In this document: positions 16,518 to 26,900 of the stretch, piece after piece | Position numbering within the stretch: position 1 is the first letter of the stretch | Layout of the letters: every line of letters begins with the position of its first letter | Assembly: GCF_015291645.1 (NCBI RefSeq) | Contig: NZ_CP030055.1 | Location: 6,510,001 to 6,574,000, forward strand | DNA length: 64,000 nucleotides | Source of the DNA: Bradyrhizobium sp. CCBAU 53340 | Lineage (GTDB): Bacteria > Pseudomonadota > Alphaproteobacteria > Rhizobiales > Xanthobacteraceae | Direction of reading: 5' to 3' | Made by a program: the position numbers and the translations under genes | Notes under the pieces: model-generated | What the model saw: the letters and a program-made list of their open reading frames with translations, nothing else | Told to the model about the DNA's origin: nothing | The model's database searches: none

Positions 16518-17312
16518 TTAGCCATCCGACGGCAGCCCCTGCGCGAGATCGCGAAAGCGCAGCGGCGCCAGCGACGATGCGCGCTGCCACCACTCCGCGA
16601 CACGATCGTCGAGCGCCGTCACGCCGCGGCCTTGGCCGGGAAAGATACGGATCTGCTGTACAGCTTCCGCCTCGAACCCCTTGCCCCTTCGCGTGACCTT
16701 GAGGGCGGCACCTTCGCGGTCCCGCTGCGTCAGCGGCACCAACAGGCGACCGCGCGGACGGAGCGACTGCAGCCAGAGCGGATGTGGATGTGAGAAGCCG
16801 GCATGCACGATGATCACATCGGCCGGCTCGCCGATGTCCCGGCACCCGTCGCCGTGGACGACCTCGACATTCCGATAGGCGCGGAGATAGGTCGCAGCGC
16901 GCTTTGCCAGCCTCGCCTCGCATTCGATGGCTTGCACCCTGCCGTTCGGACCCACGATCTCCGACAGGATCGCCGAGAAGTAGCCGAGCCCACAACCGAT
17001 CTGGACCACGCGATGCTTTTCCCTGACATCGAGCAGGTCGATGAAATGCGCCCACAGGCTCGGCAATCCGGTGTCGAGCTTGCGACGCGCGTCGATGGCG
17101 ACCAGTACGTTGTCGTAGAGATGAACGGGATCCGCATCGGGCGTCAGCCGATAGCTGCGCGCCGCCTCGGTCTTGACGCGCCAGGGCCCCCGCGCCAAAA
17201 AATTTTCGCGCGGCACCGTCGCAAGGGCTGCAAGCAGACGCTTTGAGGCGATCCGCTCGCGCCTTGCAATCAGCTCGACGTATCGCGCCCGCGCGGCGGA
17301 CAGATCGCTCAT
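16518..17312 (-). CDS. protein-L-isoaspartate O-methyltransferase-like protein
   Basis: About 264 residues from ATG 17312, in the SAM methyltransferase fold. Motif I is VVQIGCGLGYFSAILSEIVG near residues 103-122, followed by VQAIECEARLAKRAATYLRA. The PCMT-family block DVIIVHAGFSHPHPLWLQSL, then RPRGRLLVPL, lies around 170-200. The N-terminal PRENFLARGPW resembles the PCMT substrate-recognition segment. PCMTs repair isoaspartyl residues in aged proteins; the divergence here means another carboxyl target is possible. The start codon overlaps the stop of the large cyclase gene by 4 bp, so the two are co-translated. Confidence 0.8.
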   Translation of the reverse strand: MSDLSAARARYVELIARRERIASKRLLAALATVPRENFLARGPWRVKTEAARSYRLTPDADPVHLYDNVLVAIDARRKLDTGLPSLWAHFIDLLDVREKHRVVQIGCGLGYFSAILSEIVGPNGRVQAIECEARLAKRAATYLRAYRNVEVVHGDGCRDIGEPADVIIVHAGFSHPHPLWLQSLRPRGRLLVPLTQRDREGAALKVTRRGKGFEAEAVQQIRIFPGQGRGVTALDDRVAEWWQRASSLAPLRFRDLAQGLPSDG

Positions 17313-20300
17313 CTCACCGGATCGGCGTGTGGACGAGCGGGCGTGTCGCCGCCGAGCTCGTGCACGAGCTGCATGGCCAGCTTCAGGTCCGGCGTCAAAA
17401 AACCCTCGTTGAACTTGCCGACGATCGGCAGCAGCAGAAGGCTCGCATGTTCGCGCTTGCCGGCCTCGTGTGACAGCCGCGCGAGGCTGATAGCGGTCCT
17501 GAGCTCCCACGACAGCGCACCCTGCTTGCGCGCCGTCTCCAGCGACAGGCCGAACAGCTCCTCGGCCTCCTGCACCGACGCCGGACTACCGTCCGACATG
17601 GTGATCTCGCCTTGCAGCCGATAGACCTCCGCGAGGTAGGAGTGATCGCCGGTGCGCCTTGCGGTCGCAAGCGCACCATCCAGCGCGCGCAAGGCCGCAT
17701 CGCGCATGCCGACCTTGGCGTAGGCCTCCGCGAGCAGGCAGCGGAACCAGCAGCCGGCGAGCCAGGAATCCATCGCCTCATATTCGTCGAGGCCGAGGCG
17801 CATCTGGCTGATGCCCTCGTCGACCTCGCCGAGCTGCGCCAGCGCCCAGCCGCGCAAGATCGCGGCCTGCTGCCTCCAGTGCAGGAAATTGTGCTCGGTG
17901 GCGATGATCATGGCACGATTGGCGTAATCGCGCGTGCCCTCGATGTCGCGCAAATGCTGGCAGAGATAGGCGCCGAACACCAATGCGAAGGCGAGCGAGA
18001 ACGGATGGCGGATCTTCTCCGCGAGCGCAATCGCCTGCTCGCTGTGCTGCCGCGCCGCGTCGGGCTGGCCGAGGAACCAGAGCAGATAGCCGAGATAGGA
18101 CAGCGAGACCACGCCGGGATCGGTGCCGTGCCGCACCATCAGATCTGAATGCAGATCGGGGCTATAGAGATCGATGCAGCGATGCAGATGATGCTGCGCG
18201 GCGGCGAAGCGCCCGCGATAGAGCATCGTCATCGCGATCGAGCGATGCGCCTCGATCAAATAGCCGGTCTGCTGCGCCGTGTCCTCGTTCAGCCGCTCGC
18301 GCTTGGCAAACTTCAACAGCTCGACGCTGAGATCGTGCGCACGGGTGAGATCGGCGCGGATGAAATGGCAGACCCAGAGCCCGCGGGTGGCGGCAAAGGC
18401 CTTTTCATCGTCGTCGAGCTGCTGGCCGAGCTCGAGGGCCCGGATGTAGTTCTCCTCGACCTCCTGCACGGCGTAGCCCTTGGCGGCGATCAGCGCGTTG
18501 CCGAGCGCGATGCGCAGCTCCAGCTCCATCTCGTCGGCGCCCTGCATGCGCGCATTGGCCTGCACGACGCTCAAGCCGCGATGCAGATGGCCGATCGCCT
18601 CCAGGTTGGCGCCGCTCCTCGCCGCCTGCTTGCCGGCCTTGAGCCAGAAGCTCGCAGCGCCCTCGCTCTGGCCGGATTCGGTCAGATGATGGGCCAGCAG
18701 CTCGGGCTCGCGCTCGGTCTTCTCCGGATACATCTCGGCAAGGACCTGGGCGATGCTGGCATGCAGCTTGCGCCGCTCGCTGTGCAACAGGCTCGCATGG
18801 GCCGCGTTCTGGATCATCACGTGCTTGAACGAATAGAGCGCGTCGGGCGGATGACCACGGCGCATGATCAGTCCGGCATCCTCCAGATGCGTCAGCGCCG
18901 CCTCGATCTGCTCCGCCGGCGTGTTGGCGACCGCGTTCAGGGTCTCGTAGGAGAATTCGCGGCCGATGGTGGCGCCGATCTGCGCGATCCGCTTGAACGG
19001 TCCCATCCGGTCGAGACGCGCCATCAGCGAGTCCGTCAGCGTCGCCGGGATCGCGAGCTGCCGCCACGGGCCCGACAGCACGTAGCGCCCGTGCCGCTCG
19101 GTCAGGAGGTTGGATTCGAGAACCGTCTTGGTCAGCTCCTCCAGGAACAGCGGCACGCCGTCGGTCTTGACGATGATCTCCTCGACGACCTCCTTGGGAA
19201 GCTCGCGCCCCGCAACGCGCTCGACCAGCGTCGTGCGCAACGGCTTGCTGAGCCGGTTCAGCACCAGCGTGGTGATATGCGAATGCGCGTTCCAGCTCGG
19301 CTGGAATTCGGAGCGCGCGGTGATGATGGCCAGGATCGGGCGGTTCTGCACCCGGTCGACCAGCAAATCGACCACCTCGCGGGAGGTCGGATCGATCCAG
19401 TGCAGATCCTCGAAGGCCATTACCAGCGGCATCTCGCGCGCGAGGCCGAGGAAGTGGTTGACCAGCGCCGCGACGGTCGCGTCCTTCTGCTGCTGCGGTG
19501 ACAGGTCGAGCGGCGGATAGCGCTCCCCGGTCGGAATCGACAGCAGCGCAGCGAACAGCGGCGCCACCTGCTCGATATCGCCCTGCGCAGCGGTGATTGC
19601 TCTCTCCAGGCTCGCCAGCGACAAGGCGGACGCATCTTCGCGGTCGAGACCGAGCGAGAATTTGAGCTGTTCGACGAACGGATAGAATGCGGTCGAGGTG
19701 TAATAAGGCGAGCACTGGAACGAGACCTGTCCGTGCCGGTCGCCCGCGATCCGCTCGAAGATCTCCTGAATGATGCGCGACTTGCCGATGCCGGGCTCGC
19801 CGAACTTGACGACGACCTGACCGTCGCCCTCCTTGACCTGCTGCCAGCGCGCCATCAGCAGCGCGATTTCCTCCTCGCGATTGACAAGCGGGGTCAGCCG
19901 CGTGCCCATGGCGGCGGCAAAGCGGGTCTCCGCGCGCGTGGCGCGCACGACGTGCCAGGCCTGGGCTTTTTCCGAGATGCCCTTCAGCGCGTGGACGCCG
20001 AGATTGCGGTAATCGAACTTGCCCTTCAGCAGCGATTGCGTCGAGGCGGAGATCACCACGCCGTTGGGCGGCGCCAGCGCCTGCAGACGCGCGGCGAGAT
20101 TGACCGTCTCGCCGACGGCGGAGTCGCGCTCTTCGGTGCCCTGGCCGACGAGGTCGCCAACCACGACGAGGCCGGTCGCAATCCCGATGCGAACGGCGGG
20201 CGCGTGGCTGAGCGCGCCGCGCGGCTCGATCGCGCGCGCCGTCGAGAGCACCCGCACGATCTCGAGCCCGGCGCGCACCGCGCGTTCGGCGTCGTCCTCA

Positions 20301-20767
20301 TGTGCGGTCGGGTAGCCGAAATAGACCAGGATGCCGTCACCGACGAAGCGGGCGGCAAAGCCTTCGTAATGCTTGACCACGCGCACGCAGGTCTCGCGGA
20401 AGCTCGCGATCATATCGCGCACGTCTTCCGGGTCGAACTGGGCGGAAAGCGCGGTGGAGTCCACCATGTCGCAGAACATGGTGGTGAGCTGGCGCCGCTC
20501 GGCGCCGACCTCGGTGCGAACAGGCGGACGCGGAGGCGCGGCCGGTGCCTCCGCCGTCTCGGCCTGAAACAGCGCGGCCATCGCTCGCTGGAGCCGCTTG
20601 CGATCGCCGAGCGGCAGTCCGAGCTCGGCAAGGTCGGCCTCGGTCAGGTCTCCCATGACGTCGAGATCGAGGCGGTGCTGCGCGAACAGATCGGTATAGT
20701 GGCCAAGACCGACCCCTTCGAGCCAGCGCTTCAACCCGACTTCCGTCTCCGGCTCATTCTCCAGCAT
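17309..20767 (-). CDS. SAM-domain / class III nucleotide cyclase / AAA-type ATPase / TPR signalling protein
   Basis: About 1152 residues. Order: a SAM-like domain (residues 5-65, VGLKRWLEGVGLGHYTDLFA), then a class III adenylate/guanylate cyclase domain (about 90-270) with metal-binding Asp in TMFCDMVDST and RFVGDGILVYFG. A STAND-like ATPase comes next, with Walker A GEPGIGKS near 310 and Walker B VMAFEDLHWID. A long tetratricopeptide region fills the remainder to about 1150. Proteins of this build act as large intracellular sensors; ligand and output are unknown. ATG 20767 is preferred over TTG 20815. It is divergent from the NRPS gene, with 133 bp between starts, and co-translated with the PCMT-like gene. 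Confidence 0.88.
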   Translation of the reverse strand: MLENEPETEVGLKRWLEGVGLGHYTDLFAQHRLDLDVMGDLTEADLAELGLPLGDRKRLQRAMAALFQAETAEAPAAPPRPPVRTEVGAERRQLTTMFCDMVDSTALSAQFDPEDVRDMIASFRETCVRVVKHYEGFAARFVGDGILVYFGYPTAHEDDAERAVRAGLEIVRVLSTARAIEPRGALSHAPAVRIGIATGLVVVGDLVGQGTEERDSAVGETVNLAARLQALAPPNGVVISASTQSLLKGKFDYRNLGVHALKGISEKAQAWHVVRATRAETRFAAAMGTRLTPLVNREEEIALLMARWQQVKEGDGQVVVKFGEPGIGKSRIIQEIFERIAGDRHGQVSFQCSPYYTSTAFYPFVEQLKFSLGLDREDASALSLASLERAITAAQGDIEQVAPLFAALLSIPTGERYPPLDLSPQQQKDATVAALVNHFLGLAREMPLVMAFEDLHWIDPTSREVVDLLVDRVQNRPILAIITARSEFQPSWNAHSHITTLVLNRLSKPLRTTLVERVAGRELPKEVVEEIIVKTDGVPLFLEELTKTVLESNLLTERHGRYVLSGPWRQLAIPATLTDSLMARLDRMGPFKRIAQIGATIGREFSYETLNAVANTPAEQIEAALTHLEDAGLIMRRGHPPDALYSFKHVMIQNAAHASLLHSERRKLHASIAQVLAEMYPEKTEREPELLAHHLTESGQSEGAASFWLKAGKQAARSGANLEAIGHLHRGLSVVQANARMQGADEMELELRIALGNALIAAKGYAVQEVEENYIRALELGQQLDDDEKAFAATRGLWVCHFIRADLTRAHDLSVELLKFAKRERLNEDTAQQTGYLIEAHRSIAMTMLYRGRFAAAQHHLHRCIDLYSPDLHSDLMVRHGTDPGVVSLSYLGYLLWFLGQPDAARQHSEQAIALAEKIRHPFSLAFALVFGAYLCQHLRDIEGTRDYANRAMIIATEHNFLHWRQQAAILRGWALAQLGEVDEGISQMRLGLDEYEAMDSWLAGCWFRCLLAEAYAKVGMRDAALRALDGALATARRTGDHSYLAEVYRLQGEITMSDGSPASVQEAEELFGLSLETARKQGALSWELRTAISLARLSHEAGKREHASLLLLPIVGKFNEGFLTPDLKLAMQLVHELGGDTPARPHADPVR

Positions 20768-20900
20768 GGTGATCCGCCCAACATTCCCTACGTCGAAGGG
20801 CTTAAGGTCCCTCAACCACAGATTTTGGGACCAAACTTCACCTCAGACTGGACGCGTTCCCTAACTCTTGGGAAGAATAGCCCAATCGGATCAAAAGGGA

Positions 20901-23900
20901 ATGGCATTGTCGGGAATTGCATCCGGGGCGAGAGAGGGATCGGCCGACACGGGCGCCGAAGCCAATACGATCGGCGGCCTCCTCGCCTTGCACGCGCGTT
21001 CGACACCGGCAGCGCCCGCCCTGCTCGCCCCCGGCCGGCCGCCCCTGACTTATGGCGCTCTCGGCGCCAGAATCGAGCATCTCGTCCGTACCTTGCGCGG
21101 GCTCGGAATTGCCCCCGCCGACCGCATGGCTGTTGCGCTGCCGCGCGGGGCCGACAGTGCGCTCGCCCTGATCGCGGTTGCATCGACCTGCGCCTGCGTT
21201 CCCGTCAACCCTGATCTGACGGCGGATGAGCTGCAACGCTATTTCAGCGAGATGAAGCTGTCGGCGCTCGTAACGCGGGCCGACATGAACTCGCCGAGCC
21301 GGGACGTCGCCAGAGCGCTCGATATCGCGGTCATCGACTTCGTGCCCGGTCCGGAGGCGGATCTCGGCGGCTGCGAGTTCGTCGGCCCGACGGTCGGCCC
21401 GCCCGGCGCAGGCGGAGCTGCGCGTGCCGAGGACGATGCATTCATCCTGCTGACATCAGGCACGGCGGCGCGGCCGAAAATGGTGCCCCTGACGCACCGC
21501 AATGTATGCCTTTCCGCGCAAAATGCCGGCCGCGTGCTCTCGCTCACATCGCACGATCGCCTGCTCAACGTTCTGCCACTGTTTCACGCCCACGGCCTGA
21601 TCTCCGGGTTGCTGACGGCGCTTGCGGCGGGCTCCAGCGTGATCGTGACCAGCGGTTTTGACGCGCCATCCTTCTTCGGCTGGATGCGGGATCTGCAACC
21701 GACCTGGTACACGGCGGTGCCGACCATTCATCGTGCGCTGCTGACGGCTGCGGAAGCCAACCCGCAAGCCGCCCGATCATCATCGCTGCGCGTGATCCGC
21801 TCCGCCTCATCCTCGCTCGCACCCGCGATCCTCAACGGACTGGAGGCGGCCTTCGGCGTTCCCGTTCTCGAGACCTACGGCATGACGGAAGCGGCCTCGC
21901 AGATCGCAGCCAATCCGTTCGAGTTGCGCAAGATCGGCTCGGTCGGCCGCGCCGCCGGTCCCGACATCGCGATCATGGACGAAACGGGCCGCGAGCTTGC
22001 AAGCGGCACGCGTGGCGAGATCATGCTGCGCGGACCGAATATGAGCCGCGGCTATTATAATGACGAGGCGGCGACGCAGGCCGCATTCCACAACGGCTGG
22101 TTCCGCACCGGCGATCTCGGCTATCTCGACGCCGACGGCTATCTCTTCATTGTCGGCCGCATCAAGGATGTCATCAACCGCGGTGGCCAGAAGGTATCGC
22201 CGCTGGAGGTGGAAGAGGTGCTGCTGGCCCACCCGGCGGTGCTGGAAGCCGGGGTCTTCGCCGTTCCGCACGCAAAGCTCGGCGAGAACGTCGCCGCCGT
22301 CGTGGTGCTGCGTTCCGATTCCGGGGCCAGCTCCGACCAGCTGCGCCAATTCGCGCGCAAGCGTCTCGCCGCCTACAAGGTGCCGAGCCTGATCCGCAGC
22401 GTGGCGGCGCTGCCGAAGGGTGCCAGCGGCAAGGTCAAGCGCAATGCGCTCGCCGAGCTGATTTCGGCGGAACAGGCCGACGACGAGACGCAACTACCGC
22501 GCAACGCGCTGGAGTCCCAGCTTGCGGAGATCTGGGCCAATCTGCTCGATCTTCCGCAAGTCGGCCTCGATCAGGACGTCTTCGCGCTCGGCGCGGACTC
22601 GCTTGCGGTCACGCAGATGCGCTCGCGCCTGCGCGAGCGGTTCAACGCGGAGTTCTCGTTCGAAGACATCTTTGATTGTGCCACCGTCGGCGCTCTTGCC
22701 GCTCGGCTCGAGGCCACGGCGCATCGGGACGCGACGCTGCCGGCATGGCGCCAGGCTGCCCCTGACGGAGACGCGCCGCTGTCGTTCCAGCAGCAGCGGA
22801 TGTATGTGCTCTCGCGGCTCGATCCGACGCGCTACAATTATAATGTGGTCGAGGTCGCGCTGCTGAAGGGCCATGTCGATCTGGCAGCGCTCCGGGCAGG
22901 CCTTGCCGCGGTCTGCGAGCGCCACGAGGCGCTGCGCTCGGTCTTTCTCGAGCGCGATGGCGAGCCCGTGCAGCGCGTGCTTCGGACGCTGCCGCAGCTC
23001 AAGCGGATCAAGCTCAAGCCCTGCCCCTCACACCGGCGGGCTGCGGTCGTCAGGCGCGAGGCGCGGAAGCTTGCCCAATATGCGTTCGATCTCGCCCACG
23101 AGCCGCCGCTGAAGGTCACGCTGCTCTCGTTCGGCAGATCCAGCCATGCGCTGGTCGTCAACGTCCATCACCTCGTTACAGATGGCTGGTCGCAGCGGTT
23201 GTTCTGGGAGGCGCTCGCCGCCGGATATGCGGCAGCACGCAAGGAAAGCACGGTGGCGCTGCCCTCGCCCGGCTTCCAATATCGCGACTTTGCACGCTGG
23301 CAGCAGAGCTGGGCGCAGACTGCTGCGGCAAAGGAGCAGCTCGACTACTGGCGGGCGCAGCTCGACGGCGTCTCCACGCTGCCACTGCGGACCGACCGGC
23401 CAAGGCCTGAGGTCTGGAGCGGTCACGGCGCGCGTCATTATTTCGAGTTCTCCAAGGACCTTTCGGCCGACATCCGCGCAATGAGCCAGGACCAGGGCGT
23501 GACGCCCTTCATGTCACTGCTCGCAGCCTTCCAGTGTCTGCTGTTCCGTCATACCGGGCATGAGGATGTCGCGACGGGATCGCTGATCGCAAACCGCAAC
23601 CAGCTCGAAAGCGAGCGCCTGATCGGGCTGTTTGCCAATACGCTGATCCTGCGCAACGATTTCGGCGGCGATCCGACCTTCGGCGAAATGCTGCGCCGAG
23701 TGCGCCAGGTCACACTGGATGCCTATCGCAACCAGGACCTTCCGATCGAGGAAGTTCTGCGCGCGCTGCAGATCGCGCGAAGGACGGATGGCAATCCGCT
23801 GTTCCGGATCATGTTCATTCTCCAGAACGCCTCGATCGAGGCCGCGCGCTTCCCTGGCCTGTCGACGCGCCGGCTGGAGGTCGATCCAGAAGTCGCGCGC

Positions 23901-26900
23901 TTCGACATCACGCTCGAGCTGGTCGAGGCCGAGGGGCGCTTCACCGGCTTCTTCGAATACGCCACCGATCTGTTCGACGAAGGCACGATCGAGGGCATGG
24001 CGGATCAGTTCAAGACCCTGCTCAAGGCGGTCATCGCCAATCCCGAGCAGCGCATCTCGCGCCTGCCGCTGCTCACCGCCGCCGAGCGCCGGCAGCTGCC
24101 GATGAAAGGCCGTCCTGCCAATTTCACCACACGTGGCAATCTCTGTGAGCGTTTCGGGCAGCAGGCGAAAAAGACACCGAATGCCATTGCGATATCCGAC
24201 GGACTGATGTCCCTGAGCTATCGCGAGCTGGCGCGCCGGAGCCAGGCGATCGCGCGCTGGCTCGCCCGCGAAGGCGTCGGCGCGGAAACGGTGGTCGCAC
24301 TGCTCGCGGATCGCGGGCCCAACCTGCTCGCGGCGATGATCGCGGTGCAGCGCGCCGGCGCGGCGTTCCTGAACCTCGATCCCGACCAGCCGCCGGCGCG
24401 ACTCGCGACCATCCTCGGATCGAGTTGCGCAACCGTGTTGCTGACGGGGCGCGCGCAATCCGCCATGGTCGAGGCGCTGCTCGAACCACTGGTCGCGCGC
24501 ATCGAGGTGGCCGACATCGAGGATGCCATTGCGCTCGCAGCGACACCACCGGCCCGTGCGGCGCGGCGCGCAAGCTCCAGCCTTGCCTACCTCATCTATA
24601 CGTCCGGCTCTTCCGGTGCGCCGAAGGGCGTCATGATCGAGCAGCGGGGGCTATCGAACCATCTGGCCTCGCTCATTTCCGAGCTGGGCCTCACACCCAA
24701 GGACGTGATCGCGCAGACCGCGCCGCAGAGCTTTGTCATATCGGTCTGGCAGTTCCTTGCCGGTCCCATGGTCGGTGCACGCGTCCATGTCTGTGCCAGC
24801 CCTGTCGTCCAGGACCCGATGCTGCTGGCACGGGAGATCGAACGCGAGGGCATCACGGTGCTCGAGATCGTGCCGTCGCTGCTGCGCGTCATCGTCGAAC
24901 GTCTCGACGAAGCACCGATGCGGCGCGCCTTTGCCCGGCTGCGGCTCCTGATCTCGACCGGCGAGCCGCTGCCGGTCGAGCTCAGCCGCGCCTGGTTCGA
25001 CCGCAGCCCGAAGGTACCGTTGATCAATGCCTATGGTGCTTCGGAATGTTCCGATGACGTCTCGCTGCACCGGCTGACCCGGGCACCGGATGTGACGACG
25101 ACCAACGTCTCCGTCGGCGCGCCTCTGCCGAATACCCAGCTTTACGTGCTCGATCCGAACCTTGCGCTGCAGCCGATTGGCGTGGTCGGCGAGCTCTGCA
25201 TTGGCGGCGACGGCGTCGGCCGCGGCTATGTCAACGATCCCGCGCAGAGCCGGCAGCGCTTCATTCCGGATCCGTTCCGGCGCCGCGAAGGCGCACGGCT
25301 CTACCGCACCGGCGACCATGCCCGCCGCCGCGCCGACGGGACGATCGAATGCCTCGGCCGCGCCGACCTTCAGGTCAAGGTTCGCGGCTATCGCATCGAG
25401 CTCAAGGAGATCGAAGCTGCGCTTGCCAACCACGAGAGCGTCCGCGCCGGCATCGTCGAGCCGCGCCGCGACGCCAATGGCGACGTCAGGCTGATCGCCC
25501 ATGTCGTCGCGAAGTCCGGCAGCCGGACCAGCGCCAGCGAGCTTCGCGACTTCCTCAAGAGCCGGCTGCCTGTGCACGCGATCCCGTCCGCGTTCCTGTT
25601 CCTGGATCAGGTGCCGCTGAATGCCCACGGCAAGCTCGATCGCTCCGCCCTGGTCCCGCCCGCGCAACAGGAGGCCGGAAGTGTCGAGGCGGCCGTGCCG
25701 GCGCGGCATTTCACCGAAAAGGTCCTGTCCGACATTTGGATCGATCTGCTGAAGGTCGAGAGCCTCGGTGTCACCGACAATTTCTTCGACCTTGGCGGCC
25801 ATTCGCTGCTGGCGGGCCAGGCGATGGCGCGTGTGGCCCGCGCGCTCGGAGTATCGTTGCCGATCAAGACCATCTTCGAAGCGCCGACGATCGAAGAACT
25901 GGCCAGGCTGGTCGATGCGGCGGTGGCCACCAAGCTGCAAAAGCCGGCCTCCAGCGTCCCACGCCTCATGGAAAGCGGACCTCCCACGCTGTCGATCGCG
26001 CAGGACCAGATGCTGCGGATCGAGCAGAACCTGCCCGATCTGCCGCTGTTCAATCTGCCCTTCGCCTTTCATCTCGAAGGCCCGATGGATCCGCGTCTGC
26101 TGGCGCAGGCGATCGACGACATCGTGCGCCGGCACGAATCGTTACAGACGGCGTTCGGCCGGAACGGCGAGGAACCGGTCAGCGACGTCGTCGCGCCAGC
26201 CACGTTCGGGCCGATACTGACCGTCGAGACCATCGGCGACGGCCGGCCCCACAACAACAAGCGGCGCAAGGCGCTCGAACTCAGGAAGATCGAACTCCTG
26301 ATCGCGCAGGAGACCTGTACCCCTATTGGTACGACGCGGGCGCCGCTGCTGCGGGCACGGCTGCTGCGGCGTCACGCCGAGGATCACATCCTGCTGCTGA
26401 CGCTGCATCATGCCATCGCCGATGGCTGGTCGATCGGCGTGCTGTTCGAGGAATTGTCCAGCCGCTACGCCGCACTGGCAGGTCATCCATCGCCACCTTT
26501 GCCAAAAATACCGCTCGCGTTCTCCGACGTCGCGCGCTGGCAGCGCTGGTGGTGCGGCACGGAGGCGGCCCGCCGGCAGGCGGCCGACTGGACCGAGAAT
26601 TTGCGCGGCGCGCTGCCCCTGTTCGACGGAAAAGCACCTCCGGGCGCGCCGACCGGCCATCATCCGCTCAGCCTGGAGCACGACCTGGTCGCCCGACTCG
26701 CGGCCCATGCGCGCCAGCACAACGCCACCCTGTTCATGTGCCTGCTCACCGGCCTGAAGGCGCTTCTGCTGGCGCGGACCGGACATACCGACATCTCGGT
26801 GGCCACCGCCATGGCCAACCGCGCCCAGCCGGATACCGAACAGATCGTGGGGCCGTTCGAGAATACCGTGATCGTCCGCAGCCGAATCACGCCGGATTTG

